Shown here one piece after another: positions 1 to 5,555 of a stretch of 10,349 nucleotides of DNA. The DNA is from Erysipelotrichaceae bacterium (GTDB lineage Bacteria; Bacillota_I; Bacilli_A; Erysipelotrichales; Erysipelotrichaceae): assembly GCA_003520745.1 (NCBI GenBank), contig DOUE01000001.1, positions 81,057 to 91,405 of the forward strand, in the 5' to 3' direction. The notes under the pieces are model-generated. The model was not told where the DNA came from. It did no database searches and was given only the letters and a program-made list of their open reading frames with translations. The position numbers were made by a program, and so were the translations under genes. Each line of letters opens with the position of its first letter. Position 1 is the stretch's first letter.

Positions 1-1
1 A

Positions 2-616
2 GGAGGGATGTTCGCGACCATTTTGAACCTCGCGGCGTTCCCGATGACGGCCGGATTGATCAAGTTGGGTTTGACGGGGGAAAACGTCACGTTCAACGAC
101 TTCACGACGGCTCTGAGCGAAAACATCGTAAAGTATCTTAAGTTGATCTTCGGCGGGATTTTGCTTGGTTTGGCGGTCGGCTTGGTTTCGGTCATCTACG
201 TCATCGTCACCTTCATGGTCACCTTTAGCGGCGACACCCTCAATCTTTTCGCACTGATCGGATTGCTTCTCCTATTGATTCTTGTCCTTGCGGTCGGGGC
301 GGTTTTCTTCACTTTCTGGTTCGCCGCGATGGTCTTGGACGATCTGACCGTGATGAATGCGATCAAGAAATCCTTCGATTCGGTCAAACGTTGTTTCTGG
401 ACGGTGGTCGGCGTTACGTTGTTGATCCAGATCCTCACCAACATCCTTTCCGGCATCGCCGGCGGGTTCGGTGGAATCCCGCTTGTCGGCGCCTTGCTGA
501 GCAGCGTGGTCACCACGGGTTCGACGGTGTTGACGATGGCGTTCACCTTCATCCTTTACCGTTCGATCAATAACCAAGAATCCTTTGAAACGACGGATGA
601 GTCCGTCATTTACTAA
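2..616 (+). CDS. Multi-pass membrane protein, 5'-truncated by window edge
   Basis: The reading frame is open from the window edge to a TAA stop. The first ATG (base 8) directly abuts the AGGAGGG at bases 1-7, which is too close to be a normal start, so the gene probably begins upstream and about 204 C-terminal codons are visible. Counting from that ATG, at least four hydrophobic stretches appear (about residues 43-70, 77-110, 132-150 and 155-187). Between the second and third lies an amphipathic segment, DDLTVMNAIKKSFDSVKR, followed by a Trp-rich membrane entry. This layout recalls the loosely related families of six-helix Bacillota membrane proteins (DUF975-like, or the glycerophosphodiester-phosphodiesterase membrane domain), but no catalytic motif is visible. 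The C-terminal tail is polar and acidic. No clear intrinsic terminator follows it. It is separated from the PTS operon by its own spacing and a strong promoter, so a shared function is not implied. Confidence 0.7.
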   Translation, partial: GGMFATILNLAAFPMTAGLIKLGLTGENVTFNDFTTALSENIVKYLKLIFGGILLGLAVGLVSVIYVIVTFMVTFSGDTLNLFALIGLLLLLILVLAVGAVFFTFWFAAMVLDDLTVMNAIKKSFDSVKRCFWTVVGVTLLIQILTNILSGIAGGFGGIPLVGALLSSVVTTGSTVLTMAFTFILYRSINNQESFETTDESVIY

Positions 617-669
617 CCAAAGTCGATTCACATTTCATCGATGCAAACCGGTCGATCGACGTGCCTTGA

Positions 670-698
670 TTGACTCTACCCCCCGTTTGTGCTATATT
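670..698 (+). promoter_or_regulatory. Strong sigma-A promoter with extended -10
   Basis: The -35 box TTGACT (670-675) and the -10 box TATATT (693-698) are separated by exactly 17 nt. A TGC directly upstream of the -10 (690-692) supplies the extended -10 element. Transcription should begin near 704-706. No gene with a credible ribosome binding site follows before the terminator at 909-939, so this promoter appears to drive a non-coding RNA or a leader. This is the best-matching promoter seen in the intergenic region. Confidence 0.75.
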
Positions 699-716
699 AT
701 GGGTGTAGTTGTAGTG

Positions 717-753
717 CTTCGATCGGTTAAGATTTCTTAGCTTGGCATCGAAG
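717..753 (+). promoter_or_regulatory. 5' hairpin of the candidate RNA
   Basis: CTTCGAT (717-723) is perfectly complementary to ATCGAAG (747-753). A second helix nests inside it: TAAG (728-731) pairs with CTTA (736-739) around an ATTT loop. The outer 5' arm can pair instead with 911-919, the ascending arm of the terminator, so the two folds exclude each other. Confidence 0.5.
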
Positions 754-799
754 AGAATAGAAAAGAATAGACGGGAATGGAAGAGAATAGAAGAGAATA
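750..799 (+). repeat. GA-rich tandem repeat, ten pentamers (five decamers)
   Basis: Fifty bases read as ten pentamers beginning with GA. They alternate GAAGA-like and GAATA-like units, giving a decamer of the form AAGAGAATAG repeated five times with few changes; the middle copy carries CGGG. GAAT falls at 755, 765, 775, 785 and 795, exactly 10 nt apart. Further GAAT copies recur at 831, 836, 875, 885, 894, 899 and 917 without strict phasing. The segment lacks a pyrimidine-rich partner nearby, so in RNA it would probably be single-stranded. Confidence 0.75.
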
Positions 800-908
800 C
801 CGAGTGAAGATCTTCGTCGGGATTGGATTCGAATGGAATGGATATCTGTTCGTATCGAGTTACTGATTTGAGTCGAATAGTCTGGAATCGAAAGAATCGA
901 ATTGTATC

Positions 909-939
909 GGACCGTCGAATCTTGGCGGTCCTTTTATTT
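909..939 (+). terminator. Intrinsic terminator
   Basis: GGACCG (909-914) pairs with CGGTCC (926-931). The inner bases 915-925 can extend the stem through wobble pairs. The stem is followed at once by TTTTATTT (932-939). It ends the transcript started at about 705. The descending arm overlaps the -35 box of the next promoter. Confidence 0.75.
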
Positions 940-949
940 GCGTTATAAT
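922..949 (+). promoter_or_regulatory. Sigma-A promoter overlapping the terminator
   Basis: A perfect TATAAT (944-949) has TTGGCG (922-927, four of six consensus matches) 16 nt upstream. The -35 box lies in the descending arm of the terminator hairpin. Transcription would start near 956 and give a leader of about 130 nt ahead of the EIIC gene, with the palindrome 982-1001 inside the transcript. It may supply basal expression of the PTS operon. Confidence 0.5.
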
Positions 950-981
950 GAGGTGGTAAAAGATTTTTGGCGAGAATCTTA

Positions 982-1001
982 TTTCCTAACCGATTAGGAA
1001 A
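982..1001. promoter_or_regulatory. Perfect palindrome, candidate activator operator
   Basis: TTTCCTAA (982-989) and TTAGGAAA (994-1001) are exact inverted repeats around CCGA. The centre lies about 53 bp upstream of the start expected from the 1010-1038 promoter, where activators of the MtlR/ManR/LicR class commonly bind. A weaker 6-bp inverted repeat, AAGATT (960-965) with AATCTT (975-980), sits just upstream and could form a second half-site pair. The natural candidate ligand is the PRD regulator encoded at 6529-8481. That assignment is inferred; the palindrome itself is seen directly. Confidence 0.55.
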
Positions 1002-1010
1002 ACGCTTATT
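997..1010. promoter_or_regulatory. cre-like site (CcpA catabolite repression)
   Basis: GGAAAACGCTTATT matches the cre consensus core (G, AA, central CG, T) and differs from the common TGAAAACGCTTTCA form at four of fourteen positions. It abuts the -35 box at 1010 and overlaps the right arm of the palindrome by five bases, so CcpA binding would compete with an activator there and block RNA polymerase. Catabolite repression is usual for PTS operons in Bacillota. Confidence 0.55.
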
Positions 1011-1038
1011 TGTGGCGAATGTCGATACTCATTATGAT
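1010..1038 (+). promoter_or_regulatory. Weak, probably activator-dependent promoter of the PTS operon
   Basis: The -10 box TATGAT (1033-1038, five of six matches) has TTGTGG (1010-1015, three of six) 17 nt upstream. Transcription would begin near 1045, leaving a leader of about 42 nt before the EIIC start. A poor -35 with a palindrome and a cre-like site directly upstream is the layout expected for a promoter needing an activator and subject to CcpA. Confidence 0.45.
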
Positions 1039-1086
1039 ATAGACAGAATCAAGTTCATAAGGGGACTCTATTCTAGGAGGAAAATC

Positions 1087-2400
1087 ATGAAGAACTTTGA
1101 AGAGTTGTTGAAGAAATTATTGCTTCCGTTCGCAGCGAAATTGGAAGCCAACCCCCAAATGGCCGCGGTACGTCGTGGAATGATGACACTTATTCCGGTG
1201 ACGCTTGTCGGATCCATCCCGATTCTATTCTGGCAATTGCCTTCGATCCCGAACATGCCGAAATGGTTTGTCGATGTCTGTAATGCCATCGCCAAAGTCA
1301 CCAATCCGATCTATTTCGCATCGTTTGGATTAATGGCCTTATTCGTCGCCGCGTTCATCGGCTATTACTATGCGAAAGAACGTAAAGTATGGGATATCGG
1401 CGGTATCGTCGCTTCGGTCATGGCGTTCGCTCTTGTCGCAACGTTGACGACTGAAACCGGCGGTCAAGACTTGTCTTACTTCGGCGGTACAGGCATCTTC
1501 ACCGCTTTGGTCGTCGCCTTGTTGACGGTTGAAATCATGCATATCTTCGTGAATAAACTTCACTTCACGATCGACTTGGGTGCCGGGGTTCCGACACCGA
1601 TCAAACGTTCCTTTGAAAATCTGTGGCCGATCCTGTTCTCCATCCTGATTGTGGCTCTGCTGAAATACGGTATCGAAACCGTCTCCGGCACTCCGATCGT
1701 CAAGTTGGTTGAAGTCTTGTTCTCCCCTCTGACGGCTTCCGTCAACACCTTGCCTGGAATTCTATTGATCCTCCTCTTCGTTCAGCTTCTCTGGTGGTTT
1801 GGTATCCACGGTTACGCCGTCATGGCTCCGATTTGGATCGGTGTCGCCTTCCAGAACGCCGATGCCAACGCTGCCATGTTGCAAGCCGGAAAAGCGATGA
1901 AAGACATGTTCATCTTCACTCCCGACTTCATGTGGAATCTTGCGGGTTTGACCGGATCGGGTCTCTGTGGATCCATCATGATCCTCACGCTGCTTTCCAA
2001 ATCCAAGCGGTTTAAAGCGATTGGACGCCTCAATTTCATTCCGTCCTTCTTCGGTATCGGAGAACCGATCGTATTCGGACTCCCGATCGTCTACAATCCC
2101 GTCATGTTGATTCCTTGGGTGGTATCGGCGCAAGTCGCTGCCATCATCGGCTGGTACTCGATCAAACTCGGTTTCATGAATCCGTTCGTTCTCGTTTCGC
2201 CCTATACCCCGATTCCCATCGGCGGTGTCGTCGCGACGACCGACTTCCGATTCATCCTTGTCGCAGCCGCGATTCTCTTGGCTGGCGTACTCGTCTATCT
2301 TCCGTTCTTTAGAATCGTCGAAAAACGTGCGATCGAGCAAGAAAAGGCAGCCGCTGAAAACAAACAGGGCTCCTTGGACGATCTCGATCTCGATATCTAG
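1087..2400 (+). CDS. PTS lactose/cellobiose-family EIIC permease
   Basis: This 437-residue membrane permease moves a sugar across the membrane while EIIB phosphorylates it. I chose ATG 1087 because AGGAGG lies at 1076-1080/1081, six bases upstream; an in-frame TTG at 967 would run through the palindrome and promoters. The length fits the family (about 430-450). Family hallmarks are visible: WWFGIHG with His241, and GIGEPIVFGLP with Glu326. These match in spacing and context the conserved His and Glu placed near the sugar 6-hydroxyl in the Bacillus cereus ChbC structure. Multiple hydrophobic helices are spread throughout. The C-terminal 25 residues are charged and cytosolic. The substrate cannot be read from sequence: beta-linked disaccharides (cellobiose, chitobiose, mannobiose) or aryl-beta-glucosides are usual for this family. 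Confidence 0.93.
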   Translation: MKNFEELLKKLLLPFAAKLEANPQMAAVRRGMMTLIPVTLVGSIPILFWQLPSIPNMPKWFVDVCNAIAKVTNPIYFASFGLMALFVAAFIGYYYAKERKVWDIGGIVASVMAFALVATLTTETGGQDLSYFGGTGIFTALVVALLTVEIMHIFVNKLHFTIDLGAGVPTPIKRSFENLWPILFSILIVALLKYGIETVSGTPIVKLVEVLFSPLTASVNTLPGILLILLFVQLLWWFGIHGYAVMAPIWIGVAFQNADANAAMLQAGKAMKDMFIFTPDFMWNLAGLTGSGLCGSIMILTLLSKSKRFKAIGRLNFIPSFFGIGEPIVFGLPIVYNPVMLIPWVVSAQVAAIIGWYSIKLGFMNPFVLVSPYTPIPIGGVVATTDFRFILVAAAILLAGVLVYLPFFRIVEKRAIEQEKAAAENKQGSLDDLDLDI

Positions 2401-2412
2401 TCATTGAAAGAA

Positions 2413-2437
2413 GGGTCGCCACACTCTCTGGCGACCC
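2413..2437 (+). promoter_or_regulatory. Intergenic hairpin between EIIC and EIIB
   Basis: GGGTCGCC (2413-2420) pairs perfectly with GGCGACCC (2430-2437) around a 9-nt loop. The next bases are CTTCGTC, a poor U-tract, so it is more likely a partial terminator, an mRNA stabiliser or a processing site than a full stop. It could set the EIIC:EIIB ratio and lies just before the EIIB ribosome binding site. Confidence 0.55.
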
Positions 2438-2459
2438 CTTCGTCAAGAAAGGAATCATT

Positions 2460-2798
2460 ATGAAAATCATGCTCGTCTGTTATGGAGGATTGTCGACAAG
2501 TATCCTCGTCAACAATATGCGTAAGGTCATTCAGGAATCGGAGAAATTCAGAGACAAAGGCATTCAAATCGATGCGTGGGGCAAGGAAGAATATGCCCAA
2601 CGGCTCGACGGATGCGATTGTGTCCTTCTTGGTCCGCAAGTGTCGATGATTAAGCAGGATGTCGAGAAAGTCGTCGCTGAAAAAGGGTTGAGAATACCGG
2701 TTCTGGTGATCAATAAAGAAGACTACGGTATGATGGCGGCTGTTCCGATTTTGGCGGAAACCTTCAAGGCGATCAAAGCGTCCCGATTAAGTCAATAA
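2460..2798 (+). CDS. PTS lactose/cellobiose-family EIIB
   Basis: This 112-residue cytosolic phosphocarrier accepts phosphate from EIIA on a cysteine and passes it to the sugar held by EIIC. The N-terminus MKIMLVCYGGLSTSILV carries the family signature: a short beta strand, then Cys7 with a phosphate-binding loop (C-x-x-G-x-S-T-S). The remainder shows the alternating strand/helix pattern, including VLLGPQVSMI and the PVLVINKEDYGMM segment before the last helix. Length fits CelA/ChbB-type EIIB (about 100-110). The start has AAGAAAGGA upstream. Its EIIA partner is encoded nearly 6 kb downstream (8492-8821), an unusual separation for this family. Confidence 0.93.
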   Translation: MKIMLVCYGGLSTSILVNNMRKVIQESEKFRDKGIQIDAWGKEEYAQRLDGCDCVLLGPQVSMIKQDVEKVVAEKGLRIPVLVINKEDYGMMAAVPILAETFKAIKASRLSQ

Positions 2799-2803
2799 TC
2801 ATG

Positions 2804-2839
2804 AGGAGTAGCCAAGCGATCGAATCGATGGCTACTCTT
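2804..2839 (+). terminator. Hairpin after EIIB, possible attenuator
   Basis: GAGTAGCCA (2806-2814) pairs perfectly with TGGCTACTC (2829-2837). The stem can extend outward by G2805-T2838 and A2804-T2839, and the 14-nt loop is CG-rich and partly self-complementary. TTCTTTAT follows, a moderate U-tract. It may partially terminate transcription, so that the downstream redox genes are expressed less than EIIC/EIIB. The next gene's ribosome binding site comes straight after. Confidence 0.5.
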
Positions 2840-2860
2840 CTTTATGAAAGGAGAATCACT

Positions 2861-3226
2861 ATGCTGAATACGATTCTAGAGAATGTCAATTATCCTATCG
2901 AACACCTTGTGTTTCAACTCGACGACTCTTCAAAGGTAAATGAGTTCATCCGCTTGGATGAAGCCATCTGGACCTATGAACTCTCGCAATATGACGGCTT
3001 CTTGTCAAAAGAAGTCTGGGTGAACGCCAACGTACCGGGTGAAGTCCACACCTTGTTGATTTGGAAGACCATGGAGGAGTGGAAGTCGATCCCTTTGGAG
3101 AAACTGAAGGAAATCGACCAACGGTTCATGGCGACCTTCGGAAGTCCGTTTCGTATCGTACGAAGGATCCACAAGGAAAACAACCACGGGTTGTATAAAG
3201 TCAGAATGACAGTGAAGGTGGATTGA
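2861..3226 (+). CDS. TIGR03792-like small protein (ABM-type alpha/beta barrel)
   Basis: The protein has 121 residues. I chose ATG 2861 because AAAGGAG sits just upstream; the in-frame ATG at 2801 would translate through the hairpin. The pattern E-I/x-W-T (residues 34-38), GFLSKEVWVNANVPGEVH (46-63), the W of LLIWKTMEEWKSIP, and QRFMATFG (87-94) closely follow the TIGR03792 family as I remember it. That family was named from cyanobacteria and belongs to the dimeric alpha/beta-barrel (antibiotic biosynthesis monooxygenase-like) superfamily. No biochemical role is established for TIGR03792. Superfamily members include cofactor-free monooxygenases, heme-degrading enzymes and isomerases. Here it is the first of five redox-type genes after the PTS pair, which suggests a step on the imported compound or on its aglycone. 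Confidence 0.65.
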   Translation: MLNTILENVNYPIEHLVFQLDDSSKVNEFIRLDEAIWTYELSQYDGFLSKEVWVNANVPGEVHTLLIWKTMEEWKSIPLEKLKEIDQRFMATFGSPFRIVRRIHKENNHGLYKVRMTVKVD

Positions 3227-3227
3227 A

Positions 3228-3884
3228 ATGAAGGTGATCGTTTTTGTAGGTTCACCCAATCGCAAGGGGCATACCATGGCTTTGGTGGATGAGTTTGTTA
3301 AACACGTCGCCGGGGAAGTGGAAATCATCAATGTGTTTGACGAACTTCGTGTTAAACCTTGCATCGATTGCGGTTATTGTCGAAAAAAACCGGGATGTTC
3401 GATCAAAGATGGATTCTCGGGCATCCTCGATCGCATTCAAGCCGCCGATGCTTATGTCATTGCTTCTCCGATGTGGTTTGGAACGATCACAGGACCTCTA
3501 TTGTCGTTCTTCTCTCGCCTTCAAACGATTTCCTGCGGACTGATTTTTCGCAAAGATACGGTTTCAAACTGGGATAAAGCCGGCGTATTCATCATGACGA
3601 CGGGTTCGAAGTGGCATTCGATGGCCAAGTCGGTCGAAACCACAGTCGAGTTCGTCTTCTCCCATCTCGATGCCGGGATCGTAGACTTCATCTATGCCAG
3701 TAAAACGGATGTCCTACCGGCTAAACAAAATCGTCAGGCGTTGACGCGTTGCGAGATGGCCGCCAAGAGACTCAATCAATGGTATGCGGACAAACAGGAA
3801 GGGAAGTTCTATAAATATCTCTATCATTCCGCGAATTATCTAAACGTGGAAGAAAACACGATGAAGGAGAATCAACATGCATAG
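3228..3884 (+). CDS. Iron-sulfur flavoprotein-like NAD(P)H:FMN reductase
   Basis: This 218-residue cytosolic protein has a flavodoxin-like fold. GSPNRKGHT (residues 8-16) is the FMN phosphate-binding loop after the first strand. PCIDCGYCRKKPGC gives Cys45, 48, 51 and 57, a CX2CX2CX5C cluster that fits the [4Fe-4S] motif of archaeal and bacterial Isf proteins (CX2CX2CX4-7C). ASPMWFGTITGP (79-90) is the second FMN contact loop, with the aromatic residue typical of the family. It would shuttle electrons from NAD(P)H or ferredoxin to a partner, perhaps the reductases next door. The start lies one base after the previous stop, with AAGGTGG upstream. The 3' end overlaps the SDR gene by 8 nt. A plain quinone or nitro reductase is the alternative. 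Confidence 0.8.
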   Translation: MKVIVFVGSPNRKGHTMALVDEFVKHVAGEVEIINVFDELRVKPCIDCGYCRKKPGCSIKDGFSGILDRIQAADAYVIASPMWFGTITGPLLSFFSRLQTISCGLIFRKDTVSNWDKAGVFIMTTGSKWHSMAKSVETTVEFVFSHLDAGIVDFIYASKTDVLPAKQNRQALTRCEMAAKRLNQWYADKQEGKFYKYLYHSANYLNVEENTMKENQHA

Positions 3885-4605
3885 TCTCAACGATCGCGTA
3901 TTTCTTGTCTCCGGTGCTGCCTCGGGCATGGGTAAAGCCATTTCCAAACGTTTTTTGTCCGAAGGGGCGAAGGTCGTCGGGTTTTCATTGGAAAAGACAT
4001 GCGACATAATCCATCCTTCATTTGAGTATATGAGCGGTGATGTGACGAATCTTCAAGACTGCATGAGAGCTGTCGAAACGACTGTCGAGAAGTTTGGAAA
4101 ACTGGACGGGTTGGTGAACTCCGCCGGGATCACGCGTGAAGGGACGCTTGAAACCATGAGTATGGATACCTTCCGCCAAACCTTTGAAATCAATGTCTAC
4201 GGGACGTTCGCCATGTGCAAGGCGAGTATCGGGGAACTTAAGAAACAACCCTCGACGATCGTCAACATCTCGTCGAACATGGCGGTCAAGGCCATCCCCG
4301 AGAGGGTTTCGTACAATGCATCGAAGGCGGCCGTCAACATGATGACCGAATGCATCGCATTGGATTATGCGCCGCGGGTGCGGGCCAATACCGTCATGCC
4401 CGGCATCGTGGATACGCCGATGATCCAAAAGAGGATCCGGGAGTCGGAAGACCCTCAGAAGATGCTTGATCTTTACGCAGGGTTCTATCCCTTGAAACGG
4501 ATCGGCACCGTGGAAGATATCGTCGAAGCGGTCCTCTACCTGAGTTGCGATGCTTCCGCATGGATCACCGGGATCCATCTTCCGGTTTGCGGGGGGGACA
4601 AATGA
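3877..4605 (+). CDS. Short-chain dehydrogenase/reductase (SDR)
   Basis: This 242-residue classical SDR oxidises or reduces a hydroxyl/carbonyl using NAD(P)(H). The dinucleotide-binding glycine motif is GAASGMG (13-19), followed by NSAG (81-84), Asn106, Ser132/133 in NISSN, and the catalytic YNASK with Tyr146 and Lys150. NTVMPGIVDTPM (171-182) is the substrate-loop hinge. The residue after the second strand is Ser37 rather than Asp, and no basic residue replaces it, so cofactor preference is unclear. The start overlaps the upstream gene by 8 nt with AAGGAG in front, and the stop is shared with the next start (ATGATG), showing tight translational coupling. The substrate is unknown; a sugar or polyol phosphate is plausible from context. 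Confidence 0.92.
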   Translation: MHSLNDRVFLVSGAASGMGKAISKRFLSEGAKVVGFSLEKTCDIIHPSFEYMSGDVTNLQDCMRAVETTVEKFGKLDGLVNSAGITREGTLETMSMDTFRQTFEINVYGTFAMCKASIGELKKQPSTIVNISSNMAVKAIPERVSYNASKAAVNMMTECIALDYAPRVRANTVMPGIVDTPMIQKRIRESEDPQKMLDLYAGFYPLKRIGTVEDIVEAVLYLSCDASAWITGIHLPVCGGDK

Positions 4606-5546
4606 TGTCTTCGAACCTACCCAAGATGGGTTTCCCTTACGATGAGATGAAGCTTACGACGCTCTTCTCCCATCCGGCCTATCGTGACGGAGACATCGTC
4701 GTCGATTGTGAATCGGTCAGGAAAGTCCTCGGGGAACCGTTTCGGTTTCAAGGACACGAACTCCTACGCCCCTTCATCTACAACTCGGTCGTCACATCGA
4801 TCGATGGCAAAATCGCGTTTCTCGACGCGCCTGAAGGACCGCTGATCGCTTCCAAGAACCACTATGACCCGACGGGGGCGCTGACGGACTGGTGGCTTTT
4901 GAACCTGTTGCGGAGCAGTGCGGACGCCATTCTCTTCGGGGCCAACACGCTTCGAAGCGAACCGACGGCGACGGGGCACATCTATGACCAAACCCTGGAA
5001 GACGCACGGATCGCCAAAGGCTTATCACCGGTTCCGATCAACGTCATCCCGACCTTGGATGGCACCGACATCCCGTTCGATCATAAAGAATTTGCATGTG
5101 GCGAAATCCCGGTCGTCTTTTATACCGTTCTCAATGCCTTGGACAGACTCAAGGAACATTTCCCGGACATGGTGGTTCTTGGCCCGTATGGTAGTCCCGA
5201 CGAGGTTACGTTTGATGATTTCGTTGTCGACCCTGCGCAGAAGTACGCCATGATTTGCGGTCACGGACATCTGCCGGATCCTCACATCGCGATGCGGATG
5301 CTGCATAAAATGGGCATCAAGCGCTTGTTGGTCGAGTCCCCGATGATGACGCACTTGTTTCTGGAAGAGCGGTTGATGGACGAACTGTTCATCAACATCT
5401 CCTGTCTCTATGTCGGTGGCGATGCCCTTTCGATCGGTAAGCGGGGGAATTCGTTCACTTCGAAAGTTCATCCCCATACCGAATTGATCCATCTCTCCAT
5501 GCATTCACCGCATTTCATGTATACCCGCCATCGGTTGATGGAGTAA
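4602..5546 (+). CDS. RibD_C/DHFR-like reductase, paralog A
   Basis: This 314-residue protein is related to the reductase domain of RibD, which uses NADPH to reduce the ribosyl group of a pyrimidine intermediate of riboflavin synthesis. Visible family features are the SIDGKIA strand/turn (66-72), the RSSADAILFGANTLR helix-loop (104-118), and the strand LLVESP (242-247) followed by the DELFINISCLYVGG segment (260-273). The canonical VEGG NADPH-contact motif is replaced by VESP. It is longer than a lone RibD_C domain (about 220) because of a 55-residue N-terminal extension, an insertion and a His-rich tail (HPHTE 290-294; HSPH 301-304). No deaminase domain or other rib genes are present, so a role in riboflavin synthesis is unlikely. 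ATG 4602 overlaps the SDR stop. Confidence 0.8.
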   Translation: MMSSNLPKMGFPYDEMKLTTLFSHPAYRDGDIVVDCESVRKVLGEPFRFQGHELLRPFIYNSVVTSIDGKIAFLDAPEGPLIASKNHYDPTGALTDWWLLNLLRSSADAILFGANTLRSEPTATGHIYDQTLEDARIAKGLSPVPINVIPTLDGTDIPFDHKEFACGEIPVVFYTVLNALDRLKEHFPDMVVLGPYGSPDEVTFDDFVVDPAQKYAMICGHGHLPDPHIAMRMLHKMGIKRLLVESPMMTHLFLEERLMDELFINISCLYVGGDALSIGKRGNSFTSKVHPHTELIHLSMHSPHFMYTRHRLME

Positions 5547-5555
5547 GGAGTGGTT

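Larger units (their letters stand above)
705..939 (+). ncRNA. Candidate small RNA or conditional leader, about 235 nt
   Basis: The segment is bounded by a strong promoter (670-698) and an intrinsic terminator (909-939), and holds no convincing ORF. It contains a 5' hairpin (717-753), a GA-rich pentamer/decamer repeat (750-799), a hairpin at 800-820 (CCGA arm, self-complementary GAAGATCTTC, TCGG arm), and about a dozen GAAT motifs. It also has eight GGA trinucleotides. It does not match 6S RNA, SRP RNA, RNase P RNA, tmRNA or a T-box by any feature I can recognise. It could be an independent sRNA, a protein-binding sponge, or an attenuating leader for the PTS operon that starts about 150 nt past the terminator. 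The exact ends are inferred. Confidence 0.5.

Noticed and set aside
622..661. Possible terminator after the first membrane protein (GTCGATCGAC palindrome)
   Set aside because: It has no U-tract and a short self-complementary core, so it does not support a terminator call.
777..866. A 29-codon ORF from ATG 777 inside the candidate RNA
   Set aside because: The only purine-rich bases directly abut the ATG, with no properly spaced ribosome binding site, and the ORF begins inside the GA repeat. A leader peptide cannot be excluded without homologs.
1045..1074. AGAAT/ATTCT inverted repeat before the EIIC ribosome binding site
   Set aside because: Only five pairs with a 20-nt loop; expected by chance and not a convincing riboswitch or antiterminator target.
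967..1086. Upstream in-frame TTG extension of the EIIC gene
   Set aside because: It would add 40 residues across the palindrome, cre-like site and promoter. ATG 1087 has a perfect AGGAGG and gives the normal family length.
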